Positions 1 to 12,503 of a stretch of DNA of 64,000 nucleotides are shown piece after piece. Position 1 is the first letter of the stretch. The number at the start of each line of letters is the position of its first letter. A model generated the notes under the pieces. The model ran no database searches and was not told where the DNA came from. It saw only the letters and a list, made by a program, of their open reading frames with translations. Source of the DNA: Scortum barcoo (Eukaryota; Chordata; Actinopteri; Centrarchiformes; Terapontidae); assembly GCA_023238725.1 (NCBI GenBank), contig CM041548.1:18187752-18251751 (forward strand), given 5' to 3'. A program made the position numbers and the translations under genes.

Positions 1-2877
1 ACCTGCATGCTGCTCTGTGAAATCTTGTAGTAGTAGTTGAAGTATTTTAGATTACTTCTTCATAACATCATCTTCAAATTCATATTTCTTGTCTTCATGA
101 GAGACAACAATAGAAATAAGTCTTGTGTTAAGATGAGCCAGATGAAGCACTTGATGAGGGAAAAACTGGTCATGGGCCAGTGTCTGATTCCCCCCCTTTT
201 TCCTCCCATCGTAAACACACACTCAGTCCATCTCCTGAGTGCACGTGAAACTGCACCGCTCGTCTCATGTGGTGCTGCAAAGACAGCATGTGTGCTCACA
301 TTGTTGATCCACGGTCGAGATGACGGGGGAGTCGCGCATTCTTGCCGCTCACACAGAGAACAAGGCTGCAGAATGGGCCTTTTGCCATCTCCCTTTACTT
401 AAATCCCATGACAGGATGTAAAGGCCGCCTGGGAGCGTCACAAAAGGTGCCTTCAGTTAAAGAACCATTCAGGAAGTTCTAAAACATTCATGGCTTTTCA
501 GGGAAATGAGGTCAGAAAAAGGTAGCGGTGGTTTGAGTGTGTCGCCGGTTGCTTGATGTAGTATCAACAAACAAACCAGGTGAGCCAGCTGAGGTATGCA
601 AAAGAGATACGCAGGAACAAAGCAGAGCGTGACTCACTCAGGATCTTTAGCCGCAGGAACACACAGAGAGACGTTTGTAGGTTTGTAGGAAGTCGACAAA
701 CGCAGAGATTAATTTGAATGAAGACTATATTAGCAGGAAAGGCTGTGTGAGTGGCCTACTTTACCTTTTTTCCTTTTTCACGTTAAATTGAAATGTGGAT
801 CGTCTGTCTGCTAATTCCAACATTCAACTTAAACTTCTTTAACTTTAGATTTTAAAATTTTTGAAATTTGTATTAAAGCCATGCATGAAAAAAACCTGGA
901 AATCATACAAACTTTAACATGCAGATACTTAAATAAAATCTGTAAATAATATAAAAGATATATAAAACATCTGCTACAAGGTAAGTTCACTTACAGTTGT
1001 GTAAATGGAGGAATGGAGGCTGTCCAGGGCCAAGCGCCAGTTTAAGTAGATTTATTTGCATAATTGGGGGCTTTATTTGAAAGGCAAAATGTCAATCTTA
1101 TGTAAGGTGTCAATATAGGTCTTGGCTCTTATGTGACTCTATAACTAAAAATAAGCCTGGCTGACACACATTGTGCTACACATGTGCAGCAGTCCTATTG
1201 TTTCCATAAGTAAAGGTCAAAAAGACAGATCCTGATTTAGACTTTTAATTTGTAAGAACATTACACTTAAAATGTGAAGTTAAGCAATCAGATCTTTAAA
1301 ACTCAAATTAAATGAGTACAAACCAAACCAAATTACAGTTTTAATTATTAAACGCAGAAAACAAAACAAGAATTTAGATGAAAACAGGAGGGATAATCTA
1401 TTTTATATCTTCTGTTTTAGCAGGAAAACACTTGGGGAGATAGTGATGCTTGATCCAAAGGACACATTTTAAAGCTTTTAAAGGCTGCAAGTGTTACATC
1501 AAAGTGATGGTTTAAAAGAATCTGATTCATTGTGTTTTGGTGGTTAATTCAAAAGCCAGTGTTACAGCAGGGAGTCTGTAAACCCCTGAACTTTAAAGTA
1601 GCTGAAAAAGACAGGTCACCTTCGGTCGATCATTTTGCTTTTCATCACCCGCGTACCTGCAGATGTTTGGAGCTCTTTGTTGTCTCGTGTTTCTTTGAAA
1701 AGCTGAATATCAAAGTCCCGACCGGCCGACCTCTTTTGTGGATGACAAAAGCTGCCGACCCGCGCTTTGTACCAGAGGTTTATGCTGCTGCTTGATGCTG
1801 ATGATTTTTAAATCCTTTTACACAAGGTATTCACATTACACTGTATTTCATTTCATACATTTACATTCAGGAGAGAAACCGACATTCAGTGAGCAGATAT
1901 GTGAACTGTTTTGCACTTTGGTAAAATAAAACATTGCAGTTATTCTCATAATTAGTTAATCTTCCAGCTATTTTCTCAATTCACTGATGAAGCATTGTTT
2001 GTACAAAATGTCAGAACATAGTGAGAGATGTAGATCACTGTTTCCCAGAGTCCAAAGTAACGTCTATAAATGTCTTGATGGGCCTGACTAGTGTTTAAAA
2101 CCCAAAGATACTCAGTCATGTTAGACAACAAAAAGTTGCACATCCTTACATTTGAGAACCTGGAACAAGCAACTGTTTGGCATGTGAAAAATAACCCAAA
2201 TGATAAACAGAATATCAAAATAGTTCCTGATACCAAAAGTCCTCAATCGCACAGTCGACTTTTCAACCTCAACCACACTGGAGAGACCTCGACTCATCAC
2301 AGCTTCACCTTCAGCAACAAAAAAAGGAGATATTCTTCCTGAAAATAGCAAGATTACCTTTGATATGGATGAATTCAGTGGTGTGGAAGAAAAAAAGTAT
2401 GGTAGAAAAACACCAGGGAGCCGTTAAAATCTGTTTTTTTATGGTTGCTCTGGACATGTAATTAATCATCCAATAAACAAGTCTTACTGATAAACTGAAT
2501 TGTTTCTCCCTTAATCTTTGTGTAAAATTCATGAAGATAAAACTAAATAAGCTTTAAGAGAAAAGGAGGACAGTCCTATGATCATAATCACAACATTATT
2601 AGAAGAATTTTTAGGGGAATCAAATCAGTGATGGTAATTTAGTTCAGTGGTTCAAGATAAATCTTACAAGATAAATCTGAGAGGTCATGAGACGATTAAT
2701 GGGAAGTACACAACTACACAAATTACTTCATGTTTCTGACTTTTTTCTAATCTTTGTCTTTTGGGTAAGATGTTGGAAAGTTTTACTGCACTGACCCCAA
2801 CTAGAGTCTGTTTCTTTTAATGAGTCATGAGACAAAAAGGCTGTTTAATCTATAACAAAGTATATTATAACTTATGC

Positions 2878-2965
2878 GAAATCCTGATTTATAAAGTAAC
2901 TAAATAAATGTAGTGGTGTAGTACAAGTAGTAGAAGTATAAAGGATCATAAAAATGGATATACTC
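2878..2965 (-). repeat. Fragment of dispersed AGTA-rich teleost repeat (copy A)
   Basis: The segment runs through phrases such as 'gtagtagaagtataaagg' and 'atactcaagtt', the reverse complement of wording seen at 26268-26600 and 59223-59450. It is a short, decayed copy of the same family. Confidence 0.5.
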
Positions 2966-5900
2966 AAGTTGTGCAACCCCGAGGGGAGCGCTCTGCCAGC
3001 AGGTCTGGATCAGCCAGCTGTGGCAGATGTAACTGAGAGATATGTAAACTACAGATTAATGATGCTGTAACGTGGAGCATCTGCAGGAACACTGTGAGAC
3101 GGCGAAAAGGAGCGAGGCTGATTACTTTTTTTTTTTTTTTTTAAATTCACTGTCCGGTCATGAAGGGTCGGGTGATTTATCTGGAAAATCTGCATTAGCA
3201 CGACAGTATTTCCTTTCTCTGTGTAATGAAACATCATCCTTTTGAGTTATGTTTCTGCTTCCCATGTTAATGAATAACTTGTTAATCAGTTTAGTTTAAT
3301 GACTCCTGCACACTCCTCTCTGCATTCGTGATTAACTCTGCTGATTGGAGTCGGAAACGAGAATTCGCCGTCTCAGTCGAAGAAATGCTGCCGTGCTGAG
3401 CTCGGTGAAGTTTCAGCTACAGTCGCGGAGGAGCTTACGTAACCCTGTGAAACTGTTTGGTTCAACAACTTACCATATGTGCAGAAAAAGAGACATTTTA
3501 ATTTGCTGATGCCATGTGCCGCTGGTTGTTCTTTGAATTATGTAAAAGTGAGTGTAACTTAACCATTAACCTGCCTTGACTCTAAAAAAAATCTTAATAT
3601 GTTTTCTTAGGAACTAAAGGAAAATCAAGCAACAATCCAAGTTAGAAATAACAAAATGCTGAAAGTTAAATGACCAAACAGATTAATGATACATGACGAT
3701 GCAGTTCAATCATCTTAACCCATTAATCCAGACTTTATCTGAGTCTCCTGATTACTTTTTGTTCTTTAACCTGCCCCTCTGTCTTCTGTTTAAATCGCTC
3801 TTCATCTGCCAAAGACCGCTGGCGTCACTCAGCTTGATTGCCAGTCTTCCTCTTACATAAACCGCAAGGCCAGTGCCGCAGAGAAACTCAAATCCTTGTG
3901 AAAGACGAAAGCTCTTTAGCTTCTTTCACTTGAGTTGCTGCATGGCTGCCTGCGCACTCGACCTCGGCCGCTGTCGTCAGCTGGCCCCCGAGGAGCCGCA
4001 GTCGATGAATGCGATGGCTTTTACTTCCACATAACCTCCAGTGATTCTGTTTTTCTTTACGTCTCTGTGCTGCTTTTGTCTTTTCATTCTTTTCATTCCT
4101 TTTTTATAACTCTGCATGCAGAGGAGGGATGAGACCGCGGGTGATGCTGCCCCACTCAGATGATGGTGTTGCGTAAGAGTCGAGCGTTTTCTCTACCAAA
4201 CTGTATCTGGGTTAATGCAGCTGACTGGAGGAACAGGACGGGAGTCTGATAAGGAGAGTGGAGATGTCCTGTTATGTACAGGGAGCGCATCGCAAATCTG
4301 ATCTCATAACAGCAAGTGTGGTTGTCCTCAGCAGCCTCGAACTTGAAGCCCCTTTTAATACCGATTGAACATTAAAATGCACATTTTGTCCACGACTGGT
4401 CAGATACTCGATTACAGGATGGAGAATGATCTGACAACAACTCTGGCCATGAGTCATTTTTCTTTTTTTTTTTTAACTCCAGCTTCTTAATGTACAGACC
4501 TGTGTTTTATATCTTAACTGAATATCTTTGGATGTTGGTATTTTAATTGTAGAGCCGGCTGCTAGCAGAGGATAATAGCACGGTGGCCCTGAGAGCTCGA
4601 CACACTGCAACATAAGGAAAAAACACAAAACTGACTTGACTTGTATTTCCACCCACTGAGAGTAACTGACGAACACAAAAGGTGTTTTCATGGTGTGTTG
4701 GCAGAGGCATGCTCTTGATGAGGGTTTCATACTGTGATAAAACACGCATGAATGTGTTGGCGGGGACGTATTGTTTAATCAGTTTAAGATGCCGGTGACA
4801 AAATGATCCAGGATGTTTAGTTTGAATATCAGATTAATGCATGGAAAAGCTTATCAGACGCCCAAACACTGTAGTTTTTAATATTTGCATATTTTATAAG
4901 ACTGATGATGCTCAATTGAAATGAATGAGAGGCCAAGTTTCAGACGATTCATGTGTTAGTTGATCAGCAGGAAATGAATTGGCAGTTGTTGATCGAATAG
5001 AGCAAGAAATTTGAAGACTCACAACCTGCGGCTCAGGAAATATATATTGGACATTTTTCACAAGTCTTGTGCATTTCATGAACAAACAGAACTGATTAAG
5101 AAAATCTAATAATGAAAAGAATTATTGGTCTGCTCCACATTTAGATTTAAATGCGCCTTTAAAACCACATACAGTGTGAACCCAAATTAATGCACTATTC
5201 TTATCAGTGTTGGCATTTACCACTGCTCTGACAAACAAACAATTTAATTATTTAATGTGAAGTATTGTATTATATGGAGGTTGAGAACAGCCGTGCTTGC
5301 ATTTTTTTATGCCATTATCTCATATCATAAGTTCTAATAATCTTGTGATCGCAATAAAGTGATAATTGTGATAATTAAATCGTTATCAGAAAATGGAAGG
5401 TTGTTTGCTCTTATTAATTATAGTATTTCTTTGTTTATTTACAGTTTTTTTTTACCATCAGTGGGTGTCTGTAGGTTATGTGGAGATGCTGTGGAGCATC
5501 ATGTGCATGTGGTGGTCATTATGTACAGTGGGATGGGCTTGCAAGTCTCACAGCACACAGGCTGGCTTTAATAATGCCTTCATTATTTATATATAATGTA
5601 TTTAGGCTTTATTTGATCAACGACTGGCTGAAGCATCTTTGGAAACTATAAAACCAGATCGTCTGCTTTAATGAATCAACTGCAGCAAACCAAACTCCAC
5701 ATTTAGGCCTTAATTATTGTTCAGTCATGGATCCCCCTCTGTGGATCCTGAAGGTTGAAATCAGCTGTGGTCAAATGAACCGGACTCTCACTGTGATCAT
5801 AAGAAAACAAGCTTTTTTATAATGATATAATTAACTTACAATCTTGAGATAACAGCATTAAAAAATAATTGCAAGCACGGGAGTTCTTGACTTCCGTACC

Positions 5901-8900
5901 ATTACTGTAATGGTTTGATTACATTACTTTACCTTAACGTGCACCGTGTTGCCTAATAATTTGATAACGCTCATGAGGGTCAGTCAACCTGACTTTCTAA
6001 TTGGATGTGAGCTCAGAGTGTCGGTGTGGGCTGATGCACATATTGACAGATCTATTTGGCCGACTGTGAGACTGGGAAACGAAGGCGGTTTGTGTTTCTC
6101 TGTCTGTGTTTTGTGATGTGAAGGTCACTCAAAAGGAAAAAAAAATTAAAAACAGTGTGGGAGTGATTCTAAATTTGGTGTGTGTTTAAAGTAAGATATT
6201 GATGAAATCTCAAATACTGCGACTTGCTCTTTACAAAATCCCACCTCAGCCCTCTCCACGCGTCACTCTCCCTGTCTTAATCCCACACGGGGTCTTTTAA
6301 TGGAGGCGTCTAACAGGAGATTAGAGACTCTCTGCTGCTGCATCATGCTGGATTTTGAGTTTTTCATTTTCTTTTTTTACAGACGTCCTGAAACGGCAGA
6401 TGGAAAATTGAAATAATAAAAAAGAAAAACAAAGCCGTCGAGGTCAGGTACAGATTATTTCTCTCAAATTCCACCTGCAGACTTCATCACATGCGGATTG
6501 CAAAGATCATCGCATACTTTAATTTTACACAATTCTTTCATAATCCAATTGAATGATCTGAATAATTTCATTTAGGACTGCAATTGATAATTATTTTCTG
6601 AACTAATAAACAAATTGTTTTTCTGAAATGTCTCAAGTTTTGAGAATTGTGATCCCTTCAGTGTCTGTTTGTTCTGTTAAAAAATAATCTGAAATCTATT
6701 GATGCTGCATTTATTGTCATATTAAACTTAGAAAAACAGCAAAAATTCCCATTTCAGAAGCTGCACCAGTGGTTTTTGGGGCATTTTTGGGCCTTAAAAA
6801 TGTACTTAAATGATTGTTCAATTATCAGGATAGTTGTAGATTTATGTTACTGTTAATTGATAATCAATAAACTGACTAATTATTTCAACTCTTTATTGAA
6901 TTTATAGGAGGACTGCTTTCTTTGGAGCACACTATAGCAGCACCATTTTGTATAACATTATCAAAACTGAGGACTAAAATAAAAGAGTGCATATCCATAC
7001 TACAATTTTTTTTGTAAATTGATCGGTCTCAGCTAAACGAGTCCATCTGGGGATCTGAGAAGAGTTTGTTGACGTGAGATCAGTTGTATATAAATAAAGA
7101 TTTTAACACAGAGATTTCTGTCCTCCTTAAGGAGAAATGATCTAGATAGAAGAATCTTTCATGCTTCACAAACTGTCTGAGATCAGTCACGCCGCTCTGA
7201 TCGGATGAGTCACTGCAGATGAGCTGCAGAAAGCTTAAGACGCCGTTTTTGTTATTCATGGTGTCATCCTACTTCATAAACCCAAACTGTTTATCACAAG
7301 TTTATCTCATAATCCCCAACCATTCTTGATGCCTTGATGCTCATGTTATAGTTATATAATACTCATGTGTAAGTACAGCCAGTACTGATCTGTTCTTACC
7401 GTTGTCTACTGTTGACCGTTGTATGAACTTTTACTCTTTTTAAAACGTGAAATGTTTTTAATGTATGAATGTTTGTAAAGATGCTGCTCAGTGTGTCTGG
7501 AGATTAAAGCTCTCTGATGCTGAGCCCAAAAAAAGTTTCCCCCAATGGGACCTTCAAATTTCTGTTTGACCATTTCCAGCGTTCAATCCACCTGTATTCT
7601 CTTACAGCCTCTTTGTTATAGCAATGCTGTGTTCTGCCTCTTTCTTTTGTACCACCTACGACGCAATGAGCTACCCAAAGCCGTCTACTCCCATTAAATG
7701 AAAACCTGGGAATCCCCCATGAAGTTGTGGCTTTGTGTATTGATTTGTAAATAAGTGTAAACCACACCCTTTGACGTTTCTGCTGAAGTAAAAACCTCAG
7801 TCGGAGTCCCGCATTGATCTTTTTCCAGTCATGCACCAACAATGGAAATGAGCAGGAGACGCGCGTTCATGACGGGCTGATCGATCGGTCACTTGTGGGA
7901 GGTGTCGGCGGCGCCTGTCAGCTGAACCCTGAGAGGTGAGAGATGTGATTCACTTCCTCCGGACGGCCGATGGATTAGAGCCTCACATTTCTCTCTCTCT
8001 CTGTTCGTGTGACAGTGATGCACCAAGACAGACGTGACTGGTCTCTGAGGGGTGAAGTCACTTTTTAAGCTGCTTTTCAGTGACACCCCCAGTTCAGCCA
8101 TGAAGAAGAAGATAAACTCGCTTAAAATCATTTTATTCGGCTTCAGAATCTATTATAAATCGCTGACCCTAATACATGGCATATGTTACGGTTCAGATTT
8201 ATAGCTTTTTGAGGGCTTTGCACTTAGAGAGAGTATATATTGTATAGGCAGTTTATATAGAGAGAGATGGAGACAGTGATTTGTCATCTGTCTGAGCAAG
8301 TGAGGCCAAACATCCCTCGAACATAAAAAGCTGTGTTCAGTCGCTGATAAAGAGCACTGGGTTTTTTATCACTCCAAGATCTCAGTATTTTCTAAAATCC
8401 TGGCCAGGCCTCTGCTTTCTGTCACCGATAATGGAGTTTTACGTAACCGTCTACGTGTTTTCCAGATGTCTTATCCAGTCCAGCCCAGTTATTATGGTAA
8501 CAAACTAAAAAATCTATAAAATCTTAATCAGGAATCAAAGTAGAAGGTTAAACTGTTCACCAACCACACATATTACATATTTCTCACAGATATGTCCCCT
8601 TAGATATGTTTGATTAATAATCAAAAATAGTGTGCTCCATATATAAATGGACTGACAGGCTCATGGCCGGTAGTGTCAGTGATCTGAACACAAAACCACG
8701 GGGTCGGAGTTGGATTTGATTATTAATCACTTAATGTGGTTTTTCACCCTCAAACAATTGAATGATTTTTTGGAAAGAATATGTGTTTGGAAAGGTACAT
8801 GGGTATTTATACACAGTGAAACATACACTGTCATGAGAACAAGCCTTATATATAGGAACAGTATGTACTGTACGTATGTCCCAGATCCAAATCACAATTT

Positions 8901-10674
8901 AAAGCAGGTTTTTAGTTTATTGTGTGTTGATGCTAGAAAAGAAGTAAACTCATGCATGCAGACTAAATACAGTCGATATTTGATGGATGCTCTCTCACAA
9001 TGCAATGCACAAAAGAAATGGAGGCTCACAGCTGGTAAAAACATTTTTAAAAAGTCTCAGAAAACAAAACAAAAGTTTATTACATTTTTTAATTTTGTGT
9101 AATATATATAACATTTGATATATGGTAGTATTGGTAGTATGTTGATATTTTTCAGCTAAAGCAGTAAACTGTGATGATTAGTATGTCATGCAGATATGGG
9201 ACACAGCTCATGTCTATTAAATTCTTTTGTTGTCTGAAGTCTTTATTTATGACTTTATCTATAGATTGTTCAGTTTAATAACCTATGGATGTTTCTTTTT
9301 AGAATAAAATGCTTTTAGAGAGAGAAAACGGTTTAATTCTGCAGTAAGTTGAAGAAGAGAGACAGAAAGAAGAAAGAAATAAAACCACTGTGGGTATTTT
9401 TATTTTTTCTCTTCCAGAGGATTTTACCCGGCAGTGTCACGGCCAGACCTTGATTCAGAGTGATGGGCTCAACTGGAGCGAGACAGGGCAGGTGTGAGGG
9501 AGGTAAAACTCGGCATCGATTGGGGAGGGCTTAGTCTGACGCAGGATTAAGAACACATTAAGTGTTATGAAAGAGGGAACATCACCCTGAGGCGAGTGCT
9601 GCTATGCCGATCTGTGTCAGATACCACCTCATGTCTTGCGTTACACAACCCAGCCCTTGTCCTGTCAGTGGGATACGACCACTGGGCAAACAGCACGTCC
9701 CAAATGACAAAACTGCTGGGGAGAAAAGTGTGCAAAATGTGTTGTCAGAAAATGTGACGCCTGCTGCACGACTCTGCGCTGTTGAATTAAACCAGATAAA
9801 AGCATCCTCACCATGCTTCACAAAGCGTTAAGATCAATCAGTACCTCAGTGATAAAGATTTAAGACGGCATTTTTATTATTCATGTCGATTGCGTAAGCC
9901 TGGCACCACATCCAGAACTAGTTTTACCGTGCACCCTTTGTCTCTGCTGTTTGAGGCCCAGCTGGTGCCACTTCGACACTCTCCAGACGCAGAGACTTGG
10001 AGATCGCACGTGCCGGAGAATGACTTGATTAAATCTCCTTTGCCAGTTTGCACTTTAATTCATTCTGCAAGCAAGTGGACGCTGGAGAGAGAGAGAGACA
10101 CTCTGATGGGACTGCTCGGCATCCCGCTCATGTTCCTCCTTATGTAACCAGTCCCAACGGAGTAATTGAATCATCTGCGTCCTGTACCAAATTGTAGGCC
10201 AAAAGCTCGGACATGATTTCCAGCGCTAAGTGCCTGCTAAGTGTTGGGTCGTCTTTCTGTAACCACTGTCTCTTACTGATGTACGGCTGATTATTCTACG
10301 TGTGGTGCAGCGCAAACAAACGGTTCACCCGCTGCAGTAAGTTTACAACAAGCAGTGAATGGTTACCAGTAAGTCGTGAATATTCCCCTTACAAGGTCAC
10401 TCCGTGCAGGTTAAAACACGAGAGAGTTTAAACAAACACGATGTGGAAGATGCATTTTTCTGTCGCGGTTGCTGCTGGAGACAGGAAATCAGTTTACGTA
10501 ACACTTGAGATGTACAGTAATGGCATTTTTTCCCCACAAAAAGTTAAGAAGGAGTCACAAGAGCTGATTTTGTATTTTGTAATGTGTTTCTAATGGTAGA
10601 TTTTCACAATAACAATGCCTAAACAGGGAGTTTTGCGAGTTTGTTCATCATACTCTGCTGCAGTGGTTTAAGGG

Positions 10675-10830
10675 GCTTTACTTATGTAAAAGTAACAGTA
10701 CCACAGTTTAAAAATAATCTATTAATCCTGCATTTGAAATCGAGTATTATCAGAAAAATGTACTTTAAGTATCAAAAGTAAAGGTACTCAAAATGCAAGA
10801 TGTACCCTTTTTGTGATGGGGCCAAGGTCC
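10675..10830 (-). repeat. Fragment of dispersed AGTA-rich teleost repeat (copy B)
   Basis: The segment contains 'atgtaaaagtaacagtacc', 'aatcctgcatttgaaa' and 'tactttaagtatcaaaagt', which recur in similar order at 35515-35810 and 57228-57500. It is diverged and fragmentary. Confidence 0.5.
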
Positions 10831-11423
10831 TGAAATATATGATATATATTTAAGATTAAAGTGGTCATTTGTCTTATTCTGTCTTTCAAAATGATAAAAC
10901 TTGTCCCCACAGAGTCACTAAATGCTTTCTTGTCTAGTTTGTGCACGTCTTACTCATTATGTGAGCTCATTTGAAAAAACGAATTGCTTGAACTACACTC
11001 ATAATAAACTCACTGCCCACAGTTTCTGGTAACTGGTAGGACAGGGAGGACTTTTATGTTATTTTCTCCCATCATGATGAAAAGTGATTTAATAATTTTA
11101 TTTTATGCATTATGGAGACATACTGTCAAGTTTGCTTTTTAAGGCATTGTTATCAGTCAGAGCAACTTAAGGTCAACATCCCTTGTTTTGAGTGTGCTAC
11201 ATGCAGGATTTAAGAATCTCGTGCACCTTTGATGTCCTTCGCGCATTTACTGAAATGAGATGTGATTTCATGTGATTTAGTAAAATGAGCACACAAACTA
11301 GAAAAAAAATATATGAAGTGACCTCTCTCTTTTTAATGTAAGAAAATTTCTTAATAAGCATGCAGGTACTCATAGATCAAACGGGTTAAGATGATGGTTT
11401 ATGAATTTTGAAAACAACAACCC

Positions 11424-12503
11424 ACATAGTATGTGGAGAGGCATCAAAGACAACAACAGACTATAAGCGCAGTGATCAGTGATCAGCTGGTTAGCCACGA
11501 TTCCACTCTCCCTGACACCCTGAACACTTTCTACGCCTGCTTTGACACACACTGGCAGCAGAGAGAGTGTTCACCTTCCCCTGCTGGAAGAACATCATCA
11601 GCCTCTAGTCCTGCAGCTGCATCCAAGTGAGCTCTTCCATGAAAAGAATCAACATCAGGAAAGCTGAAGGACCAGATAAGGTGTCTGGTCGCACTCTGAA
11701 ATTGTGTGCAGACCAACTAGCAGGAGCTTGCTACAGTTCCTGTCAGCCTCAAAACCTCCATCATTGTGCCTGTGCCTAAAAAACAACAACAACAAGGAAA
11801 CAACACATCCTCTACACTGGTCCTGAGCACAGGCACACCACAGGGCTGCGTGCTCAGCCCAGCCCTCTTCACTCTCTTCACCAGTGACTGTTCTGCCATC
11901 CACTCCACAAACACCATCGTAAAGTTTGCAGACGACACCACCATAGTGGGCCTCATATCGGACAATGATGAGACCCACTACAGAGAGGAGATCCAGCACC
12001 TTACTCAGTGGTGCTCAAACAACAACCTTGTTCTGAACACCAGCAAGACCAAGGAGGTCATAGTGGACTACAGGAGGTCCAGGAGGACAGAGCACGCTCC
12101 TCTCCTCATCCACGGGGAAGCAGTTGAGCGTGTCAACAATATCAAGTTCCTGGGCATCCACATCAGATCTGACCTGACCTGGTCCATGAACACAGCTCAC
12201 CTGGTAAAGAAGGCTCAACAAAGACTCTTCTTCCTCAGGAAGCTGAAACTGTGCTGGACTCTCCCCTCAGCTCCTGACAAACTTCTACAGGGCCACAATA
12301 GAGAGCATCCTCTGCCTCAGTGCAGCAGTGTGGTATGGCAGCTGAACTGCACAAGACCGAAAGGACTTAGCCCGGGTGGTGAAAACACACGGCACTGGGA
12401 TTGTGGGAAGTCCTCTTCCAGAACTGGACTCAATATACGCTGGGCGGATGCAGAAGAAGTATTTATGTGAAAACATGATGACAATAAAGATTCTTGATTC
12501 TGT
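11424..12503 (+). mobile_element. Truncated, rearranged L2/CR1-like LINE (reverse transcriptase part)
   Basis: This is a broken non-LTR retrotransposon. The 234-codon frame at 11766-12470 shows reverse transcriptase motifs: GTPQGCVLSPALF (about residues 23-35) and the catalytic FADDTTIVG (about 54-62), followed by LNTSKTKEVIVDYR, FLGIHI and KKAQQRLFFLRKLK, an order typical of teleost L2-type elements. Upstream, in other frames, are [16 protein letters not shown] and LNTFYACFD-like pieces of the region before the RT core. The stretch between these pieces and PQG is shorter than in an intact element, so an internal deletion is likely. The 3' end is a 'gacaataaagattcttgatt' tail of L2 type. No endonuclease domain is seen. 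The copy is dead, with stops and frame changes. The clade is inferred from motif wording. Confidence 0.85.

Larger units (their letters stand above)
1..11423. other. Noncoding stretch without a supported gene
   Basis: AT-rich sequence in which every open frame is short, lacks recognisable domains and usually overlaps another frame on the opposite strand. I see no convincing exon and splice-site series. The recognisable contents are two fragments of a dispersed repeat (listed separately), a T run near 3126-3142 and short GA-rich runs. Conserved noncoding enhancers could be present but cannot be judged from one sequence. Confidence 0.6.

Noticed and set aside
7504..7842. 112-codon open frame, - strand
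   Set aside because: No similarity recognised and no promoter, splice or poly(A) context.
8710..9102. 130-codon open frame, + strand
   Set aside because: No domain, signal or splice context, and composition like the surrounding AT-rich DNA.
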